DNA from: Chloroflexota bacterium
GTDB lineage: Bacteria > Chloroflexota > Anaerolineae > Anaerolineales > Villigracilaceae
Direction of reading: 5' to 3'
Length of the DNA: 64,000 bases
Assembly (NCBI GenBank): GCA_016219545.1
Contig: JACRMH010000056.1
Span: 30,454-94,453 of the forward strand
The translations under genes and the position numbers were made by a program. The notes under the pieces are model-generated. The model was not told where the DNA came from. It saw only the letters and a program-made list of their open reading frames with translations, and ran no database searches. Below are positions 40,414-48,810 of this stretch, piece by piece. Position 1 is the stretch's first letter. Every line of letters starts with the position of its first letter.

Positions 40414-42210
40414 TTAGCACTCTGTACATTTCGTGGGAGGCGGGGTTGGTGTTGGTGTATTTGCCGGCGGCGGCGTGTTCGTTGGTGTTCCGGTGGGTGT
40501 GCGGGTTGGCGTTCTGGTTGGCGTGTTGGTCCGGGTCGGTGTCGGTGTACGGGTTGCCGTTGGTGTGCCGGTTGGCGTACGAGTGGGTGTATGGGTCGGC
40601 GTGTTTGTAATGGTAGGTGTGGCCGTCCGTGTAGGCGTACTTGTCCGCGTGGGTGTGTTTGTAATGGTGGGTGTATTTGTAATGGTAGGCGTGTTCGTCC
40701 GCGTAGGCGTGCGGGTTGGCGTGTTTGTAATCGTCGGCGTGTTCGTACGGGTTGGCGTATTAGTAATCGTAGGTGTGTTCGTAATTGTCGGTGTATTTGT
40801 TGGCGTGCGCGTGATGGTAGGTGTACGCGTGATGGTAGGTGTGCGTGTGTTTGTTGGTGTGCGCGTGAGGGTCGGTGTATTCGTAATCGTCGGTGTATTC
40901 GTAATTGTCGGCGTGTTTGTAATGGTACGCGTATTTGTTGGGGTGCGAGTAAGTGTTGGCGTGCGAGTTGGGGTACGCGTATTGGTTGGCGTGCGGGTAA
41001 GTGTTGGCGTACGAGTAAGGGTTGGGGTGCGCGAGGGCGTTGCTGTGGGACCGTTGAAGGTAAAAGGCTTGGCGCAGTGCGGAATCCCTTCGCCGAGATC
41101 AAAGGTTAAAGTGCCGCTATAAGGAGGCGTAAATACTAAATCAGAACTGTCACTGGCGTAAAATGTTGCGGACCAATCGCCATCAAACCCGGCGGCGAGG
41201 AGTATTCCAGGCGCGCCAATAGGTTGATTAATTGGTGAGGTTTTTATTCTATTTCGATTGCTCCTCGAAAAATAATTAATACCATTAAAGTCGAGCGATT
41301 TGTACCCCATGGAGGTATTGGGAATTGTCCATGTCACATTGGCTTCAATTAAATAAACTGGATCGGCATTTGAATTAATGACCGACACTATGAATTTGGG
41401 GCTTTGGAATCCAACGACATCAAGGGAGATATTATCGCAAGTTGGCAAGGGCGTGCTGGTGGGCGTGTCTGTTGGAGTTCCTGTTATGGTCGGTGTATCG
41501 GTAGGTCCGGGCGTATCCGTTGGCACTGGGGTGTTGGGGATGGCGGTGGGAATGTTAAAGGGCAGGGGGGTATTGATGGCGCGTGTAGCGCGGAATTGTT
41601 CCACAATGCCCTGACGGAATGAAGCAAGGTGGATCATATCCGGTTGAATGCCAAAGGCAGGCAGGACCATGAAAGTAAAATCATAGTCTGCCGCCACCCA
41701 AACATATTGTCCCGATGCGCCAGCGTGTTCACTGCTGGTCCCATCTGGAAGGATGCAGCTTGCATATACAGGGCGGGCCATCTGAGGGGGAGTAAAGACG
41801 CGCTCATCTGAACGGGAGCAGACAGTAATATTGAGAGCGTCATGCACTCCATGCGCCAAGGCTTCATCGTAATGGAAACCTACGATGATACGGCGGGTCT
41901 CATCTTTGATGGATGGGATACGTGCCAGGTCTATTTCGTCATTTGCGCGTACACCTTCACAAGAAGCGCTTCCGTCCGTGTCGAGATTGGTTGTGCAGTA
42001 ATCGGGGTTGAAATTGCCGGTGGTGGCATAACGAATGCCGAAGCGGGTGGAGTTTTCGATGATGACCCAGGCGAACATGAGACGCGAGAACTCGATCAAA
42101 CCAACGATGGTTATCAATAGGAGCGGCAGTACAAGGGCGAACTCAACCATACCCTGCGCTTTCTTGCGTTTGGGCGATCTTTGCGCTTTATTTATAGGGT
42201 TAGTCTTCAT
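40414..42210 (-). CDS. TadE-like surface protein with long Thr-Pro repeat
   Basis: A 598-residue exported protein. Residues about 18-45 form a TadE-like pseudopilin signal (KAQGMVEFALVLPLLLITIVGLIEFSRLMF). A soluble domain runs to about 205, then a first Thr/Pro linker (about 210-258), a second globular domain (about 259-385) and a ~205-residue low-complexity tract of TPTITRTPTNTRTPT type (about 387-593), ending PPPTKCTEC with two Cys at the C-terminus. The tract is likely a stiff, perhaps O-glycosylated stalk, and the Cys pair may make a disulfide. It is the last gene of a three-gene Tad-type operon. The nucleotide repeats are imperfect 12- to 18-base units. Confidence 0.8.
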   Translation of the reverse strand: MKTNPINKAQRSPKRKKAQGMVEFALVLPLLLITIVGLIEFSRLMFAWVIIENSTRFGIRYATTGNFNPDYCTTNLDTDGSASCEGVRANDEIDLARIPSIKDETRRIIVGFHYDEALAHGVHDALNITVCSRSDERVFTPPQMARPVYASCILPDGTSSEHAGASGQYVWVAADYDFTFMVLPAFGIQPDMIHLASFRQGIVEQFRATRAINTPLPFNIPTAIPNTPVPTDTPGPTDTPTITGTPTDTPTSTPLPTCDNISLDVVGFQSPKFIVSVINSNADPVYLIEANVTWTIPNTSMGYKSLDFNGINYFSRSNRNRIKTSPINQPIGAPGILLAAGFDGDWSATFYASDSSDLVFTPPYSGTLTFDLGEGIPHCAKPFTFNGPTATPSRTPTLTRTPTLTRTPTNTRTPTRTPTLTRTPTNTRTITNTPTITNTPTITNTPTLTRTPTNTRTPTITRTPTITRTPTNTPTITNTPTITNTPTRTNTPTITNTPTRTPTRTNTPTITNTPTITNTPTRTSTPTRTATPTITNTPTHTPTRTPTGTPTATRTPTPTRTNTPTRTPTRTPTGTPTNTPPPANTPTPTPPPTKCTEC

Positions 42211-42268
42211 GGTGTTATCCTTGTAGGTAAATTTAGCAAGTTACATAAAAAAACAATATGATAAAAAG

Positions 42269-42312
42269 ATTGCTTCGCCGCCAAGGTAAAAGCGCGGCGG
42301 CTCGCAATGACG
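42269..42312. repeat. Truncated dispersed inverted repeat, copy E
   Basis: This intergenic stretch begins with TTGCTTCGCCGCC and ends with GGCGGCTCGCAATGACG, matching the right half of the 82-100 bp elements with a few changes (CGCAATGACG for CGCAACGACA). The left half is missing. Confidence 0.65.
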
Positions 42313-42325
42313 AACTGGCGGATGA

Positions 42326-43834
42326 CTATTGCGAGATCCTGGTCAATATGTTTTCAGCAATGGCGGCGAAGATGCCGGCCAGATCGCTTGTGCTGGGCGC
42401 AAAACTGTAAAAACCATGATTTGCTGGGATGGTAAGCCCTGCGGCATTAACAGTATCACCAGCAGTTTCAGCAATATATTCGAGAAGTTTTTCACCGGCG
42501 TCCGCATCGCCAACTGGTGCGTTCCGAAGCAGGCTGCCAAGGCCAATCGTGAATACAGTAACACCCGTCCCAGTGACCGGGTTTGCCACGAAATCGGCTT
42601 GGTCACGGGCGTAGCTGACGGCATCATATTCAGGGGGGAAGGTGCCGTCGGCATTCTTGCGGTAGGACATGCTGACATTAAAAGACGCATTTCGACAGTA
42701 AGGATCGGTAGGAGAAGTCCATGTATATTCCGGGCACCAGCCAAAAGCAAGCGGATCGTCTGGTACGCCGTCGAGATTGGCGTCTGTCAGATTTAGTGTT
42801 CCATTGGTGGCATTTGCAGGACCGCCAACAAGGGCGATCACGACCCAAAAAGAGTCCTGCTTCATTAAACCGGTAAACGCAAATTCTTCGCCTGCCATCT
42901 TTATTGCTCCGCCCACATTACTGGAAGGGCATGAGGTTGGATTACCGGTAGCACTTAAAACCGGACATGGTTGCCCGGCATAGTCCCCGACATTTCGTCC
43001 GAAACATTTGATATCACTCACATCAATAATATTATCAGCAGTGCAGTATCGCAGACATGTCCCGTAGGATGTGTTGCATTCTTGAGGCTCGAAAACTTTA
43101 ATGCCTGCAATTGTGTTCCGCACAAGCGTTTCATTGTCTGAAAGGTGTAAGAGCGGCCATGGGTCCCGCCACCCGCCAGCTTCCTGGCTAGTCATTGTGA
43201 CGATGGCCACCCGATCATAGGGAAAGAAGAGGGTGTCCATAAACTGCCCAGCTACATCTTTTACGGCTTTCATAGGCTGGCAATTGTTACTGGCATTACA
43301 CGCAGCCGGGTCATCGCCGGGGTTGCCCGGGTCAGACACATCAGCCGCGCCGGTGGTTTCATACGCCATGGAGCCGGAGGTATCTATCACCAACACCAGG
43401 TCAACCGACGCTGCTTCGCCGATGGATGTGGCGGAAATATTTGTTGATTCCAGTCCGATCACGCGTAAAAAGCCAAATGACACAATACGTGTGGCAGTGA
43501 CCCGCACTAATTTGCGTCGTGGGGTGTCGCATAGAACGGCATCGCTGGGTGCCGTATCACAGGTGTCAATTTGAACATTACTGACGTCGGATTGATTAAG
43601 CCTGAGAAAATTTTCCGATGCCAGCCTGAGAGTGTCCACACTATAATTTTTACGGAATTGCTGAGCCGCCGCAACTGCCGCCGAGTCGATGCCGCGTTTC
43701 AGGCGCGCGTACTCGATCAGTAGCATCCCGCCGTCAGTCATCAGACCGACAATGGCAATCAGACCAATAATCCCGAAAGTGATTAGGATGATGGCCTGTC
43801 CTTTTTCTGAGTTTTTTCTAAATTTTTTAATCAT
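42326..43834 (-). CDS. TadG-like protein with von Willebrand A domain
   Basis: A 502-residue exported protein. Residues 12-40 form a TadE/TadG-type membrane segment (GQAIILITFGIIGLIAIVGLMTDGG) followed by a helical piece with RLKRGIDSAAVAAAQQF, as in TadG/Flp-associated pseudopilins. From about 145 a vWA domain starts with VLVIDTSGSM, with the MIDAS Asp at 151 and the DxSxS motif; several internal Cys pairs suggest disulfides. Metal-dependent adhesion is the known role of such domains in related proteins. It lies between a TadE-like gene upstream and the Thr-Pro protein downstream. Confidence 0.85.
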   Translation of the reverse strand: MIKKFRKNSEKGQAIILITFGIIGLIAIVGLMTDGGMLLIEYARLKRGIDSAAVAAAQQFRKNYSVDTLRLASENFLRLNQSDVSNVQIDTCDTAPSDAVLCDTPRRKLVRVTATRIVSFGFLRVIGLESTNISATSIGEAASVDLVLVIDTSGSMAYETTGAADVSDPGNPGDDPAACNASNNCQPMKAVKDVAGQFMDTLFFPYDRVAIVTMTSQEAGGWRDPWPLLHLSDNETLVRNTIAGIKVFEPQECNTSYGTCLRYCTADNIIDVSDIKCFGRNVGDYAGQPCPVLSATGNPTSCPSSNVGGAIKMAGEEFAFTGLMKQDSFWVVIALVGGPANATNGTLNLTDANLDGVPDDPLAFGWCPEYTWTSPTDPYCRNASFNVSMSYRKNADGTFPPEYDAVSYARDQADFVANPVTGTGVTVFTIGLGSLLRNAPVGDADAGEKLLEYIAETAGDTVNAAGLTIPANHGFYSFAPSTSDLAGIFAAIAENILTRISQ

Positions 43835-43843
43835 GGCTTTTAA

Positions 43844-44497
43844 TTAAGGAACAACGGGTTCAGCTGCATTTAAGGGGAACATGGTATATGCCCGTAAGTG
43901 TACGGGGTCAGATAGAACAGCTGTTATCCAGGGCAGAGCTAAAACTTGATGATAATTATAATGTACTTCCACAACCAAAATGCCTGCGTTTGGCGCATCC
44001 ACCAGGAGTGTGTTTCGAATGGTGTCCACGGAAAAAATGGAATTATAGTTGGCATTTCCGTAGATGTGTGCGGCCCCATCTGGGGGGTCGCCGGGGTAGG
44101 CGATGACCGTATCATTGACCACGTCGACGCTGTAAACTGTTACGATGACATCATCTATGGCTGGATCAAGGCTGATGCGGCGTCCTACATAATCCGGGTT
44201 GGTAAAGATCGGATCCAGATTGGCTCTTACCATAGCTGCCGCGCCGTTATAAAAGGCCATATCGTTACCGGTGATCGCCTTGGTGACCGGATCTCTGGTA
44301 AAAGGGTCGGATTGGCTCCAAAAGCGTGCTGATTCGCGGGTGGCATCCAATAGTGAAAGATAAATATTTATAATAAAACCGAATTCTACAACTCCCGCAA
44401 AGAGCATAATAAGAAGGGGGAATGCAATTGCAATCTCCACAAGGCTTTGCCCTCTGGATTTGCGCGGTTTACCTTTTTGTTGCATTGCTCTTCTCAT
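43844..44497 (-). CDS. TadE-like pseudopilin
   Basis: A 217-residue protein with a charged start (KPRKSRGQ), then SLVEIAIAFPLLIMLFAGVVEFGFIINIYLSLLDATRESARFW, the TadE signal with its Glu and hydrophobic segment. The rest is an exported domain. It is the first gene of a three-gene unit with a vWA/TadG-like and a Thr-Pro stalk protein. No Tad secretion ATPase (TadA), TadB/C or prepilin peptidase is in the window, so the machinery must be elsewhere if it exists. Confidence 0.85.
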   Translation of the reverse strand: MRRAMQQKGKPRKSRGQSLVEIAIAFPLLIMLFAGVVEFGFIINIYLSLLDATRESARFWSQSDPFTRDPVTKAITGNDMAFYNGAAAMVRANLDPIFTNPDYVGRRISLDPAIDDVIVTVYSVDVVNDTVIAYPGDPPDGAAHIYGNANYNSIFSVDTIRNTLLVDAPNAGILVVEVHYNYHQVLALPWITAVLSDPVHLRAYTMFPLNAAEPVVP

Positions 44498-45228
44498 ATT
44501 TTCATTACCTTATACTATGTTTTAGAGAAACCAGTAATCCCCTATAAATACCGGGCCAAACAAATGATCGTTGGCTCGGAAATAAATAGGCGGCGAAAAT
44601 GACCGTTTTGTATTCCTGCTATTCTAGACCTATTATATATCATTCCAAAGGCAAGGTAAAACTACAGACAAAGTGTAACGTTTACAGAAATGAAAGATTT
44701 TCCCAACGCATTTTCAAGGCGGCAATCAAAATCATGGTTATTTATCGCATGTCTCATAAGTAACTCACCTTACATACCTGCCCGTGATTCCCTGAGCGAC
44801 ACTGCGCCGCACTGCGTTTGTTGCAGTGCAAGTGTAGCGAAGGGTCTCTGAGATAATTGTAGAGGTCCTCGCCGTACTCCCGAAAGAACATCGGGACGAT
44901 GTGGCGCGCGGCGCAGATGTCGCTTCGCTCAGAAAGACACCGCGTAAGGCGAGTAAGTAAACTTATCGTTGAAAACTGCGAGCAAAGAATGCAACTTTTG
45001 CTTACCAAATTATGCGATACTATGTAGTATGTCGCTGATGGAATCATAAAGGCTATGCTCTTTGGGGGGCTGGCAGTGAAAGAGTTAACGAGGTATCTTA
45101 AAACTTTCGACCATCAACCCGGCAAACCGCCAATGGAAAATTAACTTGCTTTTGTAGTAGGTCAAGTATAATAATTAAAGAATATCATTTTCCTGTCCAA
45201 GTAGTCCTCCAAGGTGTTTATTTAGCCC
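44498..45228. other. Long gene-free region with degraded repeat and promoters
   Basis: This 731-base region separates the TadE-like operon from the cyclase gene. At about 44782-44955 it has an imperfect repeat-like stretch (GAGCGACACTGCG... to ...GCTCAGAAAGACACCGCG, with reiterated GAAGGGTCTC/GAGATAA words) that looks like a decayed extragenic element; the frame through it at 44754-45047 has no protein character. A possible promoter for the cyclase gene is TTGCTT (45146-45151) with TATAAT (45167-45172), spaced 15 bases, about 55 bases before the ATG. No RNA gene was recognised. Confidence 0.55.
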
Positions 45229-48200
45229 ATGTCCTCCATTCAATGTAGAAATTGTGGTTTTGTTAATCCCCCCAACATGCGCTTTTGCGGGAATTGCGGA
45301 CTGCGCCTATTGGCAACCGGCATCCTGCCTGTCATCGAATCTGTTTCCGAGCAGGAAGTAGCCAAACACCTCGGCGAATTGGTTGGGGCAGATCTGCTGG
45401 ACCGCTTCCGACAGGCAGGACTTGAAGCCACAGGACAGCACCGCAAGGTAACGGTATTGTTTGTGGACTTATCAGGCTACACTCAGCTCTCGGAACAGAT
45501 CAATGACAGTGAGCAAATGTACGAGTTGGTACAGCGTTGCACAAAAATGTTCGCAAATGATGTCTACAAATATGATGGGATCGTAGATAAGTTTACAGGG
45601 GATGGATTGATGGCCTTATTTGGTGCCCCGATCGCTCACGAGAATAGCGCCGAGCTTGCCATCCGCGCCGCCCTGGATATGCAAGCTGATCTCGAAAAAC
45701 TAAGCCTGGAATTGAATAGTCAGCTAGGTTTTGAAATCAAGGCTCACATCGGTTTACATTCTGGTAGTGTGGTTGTCGGGGGAGTTGGTTCGAACATGAT
45801 GATGAATTACACCGCCATTGGTGATGTTGTCAACCTTGCCAGCCGTATCGAAGCCGCGGCGGGGTCTGGAATTATCTTTGCCAGCGACGCCGTTTACAAA
45901 CAGGCGCGCACCCTGTTTGATTTTGAACCGGTCGCAGCATTGCAATTGAAAGGTATCAGTCAAACGGTCCCTGTCCACCGTGTGCTGCGTGCAAAAAATA
46001 AACCGGGTTCTGTGCGGGGGATCGAAGGACTCTATGCCCCGATGATCGGGCGTGACGGTGAACTGGACCGTTTGCAGCAATCTGTCAACGCCATGAACAG
46101 CGAAAAGGTGGGGCGTTTTTCCGCCGTCAGCGGAGAGGCCGGCATAGGGAAAAGCCGGTTGATCTCAGAGTTTAAATTCTTCCTGTCCCGGATGCCGGTC
46201 CAGTTAATGGAAGGATACAGCCTGATCTACCGGAAGGGCGTATCCTATTGGATTTTTCAGGATATGATCCTGCGCTTGTTGGAGGCTGATGCTGAAACAT
46301 CACGAAGCGAATTGCAATCCCGTCTTCAAGAGCACGTTGCCAGGGTCCTGCCAAAGCAAGTGGATGATATTCTGCCTTACCTTCAACAGATGCTTTCATT
46401 GCCTCTTTCAAACCCAGAGGCGGATAAGCGGCTCAATTATCTGGCGGCTGACCAGCTCCGCCAACAAATATTCCTCGCTGTTCGTGATTTGATTCTCGCA
46501 GAAGCACAGCAAAAACCTGTAGTTCTGATCCTTGAGGATTTACATTGGGCCGATTCTGGCTCTTTGGAATTACTCGATTTTCTGTTGGATAGTCTCGTCA
46601 AACATCCGATTGTGATCGTGGCTGTGTCCCGGTCATATGCAGATGGAAAACTCTCCGATCTGATCAAACATGCCAGTGAACTTCTCCGTTTGCGTTTCAC
46701 CGATTTATCGCTCAAGAGCCTTTCGCCCGATCAAAGCGATAGGTTATTTTCTCAACTGCTGGCAATCCAAAATATGCCCGAGTCTCTGCGTACTCACATC
46801 ATTCAAAGGGCATCTGGAATCCCTTTGTACCTGGAGGAAATCCTGCGCATGTTGATGGACCGAAATCTGCTCGTGAGAGTGGAGGGACATTGGCAGCTCG
46901 CAGACAAGGTTGACTTGATTTTGATGGGCGTCCCTGACACGATCGAGGGATTGATCCTGACTCGTTTTGATCATCTTGAACTGATCCAGCGGCATATCTT
47001 GAAAGTTGCCAGTGTGATAGGGCGTTCCTTTACGGGAGCGATTATTGCTGAATGTATCCCAACCCTGATCCCGGATGAGGTCAGGCAGTCCATCGGGATC
47101 TTACTGGACCGTGAATTTATTCTGCCAGACCAGTCGCCTGGCGGCGAGTATATGTTTAAGCATATTCTGGTTGCTGATACCATTTATAGTACTTTGCTCA
47201 AACGCGAACGAAAAGAACTGCATGGACAGGTGGCTGAGACAATTGAAAAACTATATGCCGATAATCTGGAGAATCAGATCGACGTACTTGCGCGCCATTA
47301 TTTTTGGAGTGACCGTACGGAACGCGCCCTGCATTATCTGATCCTGGCCGGGCAAAAGTCTGCACGCAATTACAACTCAAGTCAGGCGCAAAAATACTTT
47401 GAAGATGCCCTTTCGTTATTACCGCTGACCGAACATTTACCTCAACAGGCTCTTCAAGTTCATGTTGGATTAGGGGATGCGCTCACCCTGGCTGGCAGTT
47501 ATCCCGAAGCGCGGGAGTCCTATAAGCGCGCGGCCCAGTCCCTCGTCACGAATGAAAAGTCGAGTGCTGAAATCGCCTGTAATCTCCAAAGAAAGATCGG
47601 CATGACCTATGAGTCTCAGGGAGATTACGATCAAGTACTTGTATGTTTAAGTACTGCACGTAATTTGCTGCAGGAATCCAAATTAGATTCGCCCGCCGAG
47701 CTTGCTCAAATCTTGAATGATACCGGATGGATATATTTCCGGCGCAGTAAATTGGACGAGGCTGAGAAATATCTGACACAAGCCCAAGAGTTGGCCGCGA
47801 AGGCTGGACGTTTGGATATCGTTTCATCGGTTTATAACCGTTTGGGCGGGGTCCATTACCAGAAGGATCACTTTCAACAAGCACGCGACTTCGTTGGGAA
47901 AAGTATCGCCATTCGGGAAGAGATCGGCGATATCTTAGGTGTGGCGCGTTCATATAATAATCTGGGCAACCTGGGCTGGAAGCTGGGTGATTGGGATGAA
48001 GCCCTTGATAATTTCAAGCGCAGCGCGGAGTTACAAGTCAGGTTGGGGGATATGGAAGGGATCGTTATGCTTAACGGAAATCTGGGATTGTTACAAATCG
48101 ATCGCGGCTATACCGATGAAGCCCGTCAGTATTTGGAAGACGCGCTTCATCAGGCCGAACAGATCGGGCATAATTCCCAAATCGCGATTTCAAACCACCA

Positions 48201-48723
48201 TCTAAGCGTTCTTTTTACTGCATTAGGCGCGTGGACAGATGCTTTGGAGTATGGACTTCGCAGCGAGGCACTCTTCAAGAGTTTGGGTGAGAAAGCTAAT
48301 TTAGTGGATGTGTATGTCAATCTGGGTTGCATCTATTTGGGTTTGCACGATCTGAAAAAAGCTGCGAGCTTCGGTGAACAAGCACTGGGTCTGCTGACGG
48401 AGTTCGATCCGGATAGTGAGACCGAGGTCAAGGGTTGCGCGTTGCGTTTGTTGGGAGATATTTCTCTTGAAACGCAAAACCTCAATACATCCCAGGAACT
48501 ATATCAACAGGCGGAACGTATCTTTGAATCAATAGATAACCGCCTTGAGCGCGGACGCTTGTTGATGAGTAAGGCTAGATTATTTTCACTTCAGTCCAAT
48601 CGAATGTTGTCCAAGTCCTACCTTATGATGGCACAGAAATTATTCGAACAACTTGGCGCCCGCCTGGATCTGCAAAAGCTCGAGGGGTTGAAGAAGAGTA
48701 CCAGCCGTAAAATTAAGGAATAA
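45229..48723 (+). CDS. Class III adenylate cyclase fused to STAND-type ATPase and TPR domain
   Basis: A 1164-residue signalling protein. An N-terminal zinc ribbon (CRNCG, CGNCG at 6-24) precedes a class III cyclase domain (about 70-250). Metal Asp residues are D80 (FVDLSG) and D125 (FTGDG); the transition-state pair is N202 and R206 (NLASR); K121 and D199 are the residues expected for ATP, so it should make cAMP. Next is an AAA/STAND ATPase with P-loop GEAGIGKS (301-308) and Walker B LILEDLHW (about 434-441), as in the MalT-type family. From about 720 to the end lie ten or more TPR-like repeats. A long hairpin terminator follows. Its input signal is unknown. Confidence 0.9.
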   Translation: MSSIQCRNCGFVNPPNMRFCGNCGLRLLATGILPVIESVSEQEVAKHLGELVGADLLDRFRQAGLEATGQHRKVTVLFVDLSGYTQLSEQINDSEQMYELVQRCTKMFANDVYKYDGIVDKFTGDGLMALFGAPIAHENSAELAIRAALDMQADLEKLSLELNSQLGFEIKAHIGLHSGSVVVGGVGSNMMMNYTAIGDVVNLASRIEAAAGSGIIFASDAVYKQARTLFDFEPVAALQLKGISQTVPVHRVLRAKNKPGSVRGIEGLYAPMIGRDGELDRLQQSVNAMNSEKVGRFSAVSGEAGIGKSRLISEFKFFLSRMPVQLMEGYSLIYRKGVSYWIFQDMILRLLEADAETSRSELQSRLQEHVARVLPKQVDDILPYLQQMLSLPLSNPEADKRLNYLAADQLRQQIFLAVRDLILAEAQQKPVVLILEDLHWADSGSLELLDFLLDSLVKHPIVIVAVSRSYADGKLSDLIKHASELLRLRFTDLSLKSLSPDQSDRLFSQLLAIQNMPESLRTHIIQRASGIPLYLEEILRMLMDRNLLVRVEGHWQLADKVDLILMGVPDTIEGLILTRFDHLELIQRHILKVASVIGRSFTGAIIAECIPTLIPDEVRQSIGILLDREFILPDQSPGGEYMFKHILVADTIYSTLLKRERKELHGQVAETIEKLYADNLENQIDVLARHYFWSDRTERALHYLILAGQKSARNYNSSQAQKYFEDALSLLPLTEHLPQQALQVHVGLGDALTLAGSYPEARESYKRAAQSLVTNEKSSAEIACNLQRKIGMTYESQGDYDQVLVCLSTARNLLQESKLDSPAELAQILNDTGWIYFRRSKLDEAEKYLTQAQELAAKAGRLDIVSSVYNRLGGVHYQKDHFQQARDFVGKSIAIREEIGDILGVARSYNNLGNLGWKLGDWDEALDNFKRSAELQVRLGDMEGIVMLNGNLGLLQIDRGYTDEARQYLEDALHQAEQIGHNSQIAISNHHLSVLFTALGAWTDALEYGLRSEALFKSLGEKANLVDVYVNLGCIYLGLHDLKKAASFGEQALGLLTEFDPDSETEVKGCALRLLGDISLETQNLNTSQELYQQAERIFESIDNRLERGRLLMSKARLFSLQSNRMLSKSYLMMAQKLFEQLGARLDLQKLEGLKKSTSRKIKE

Positions 48724-48742
48724 TATTCTTAGGTGAAAACCA

Positions 48743-48794
48743 AAGAAAAAAGCTCCCCTGTTGTTTTATAAAACAACAGGGGAGCTTTTTTCTT
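48743..48794. terminator. Very long perfect bidirectional terminator
   Basis: Two 26-base perfectly complementary arms (48743-48768 and 48769-48794) have no loop beyond the central bases. The core is GCTCCCCTGTTG and A/T-runs flank it. It lies between the cyclase gene and the convergent protease gene. Confidence 0.95.
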
Positions 48795-48810
48795 GTTTCA
48801 AATCGTGGGC

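Noticed and set aside
40433..41122. Plus-strand frame rich in Gly-Val (GVGVGV...).
   Set aside because: It is the complement of the Thr-Pro tract of the TadE-like protein; the composition is a by-product of the repeat.
44754..45047. Minus-strand frame of 97 codons.
   Set aside because: It runs through a degraded repeat-like stretch and has no protein character or family match.
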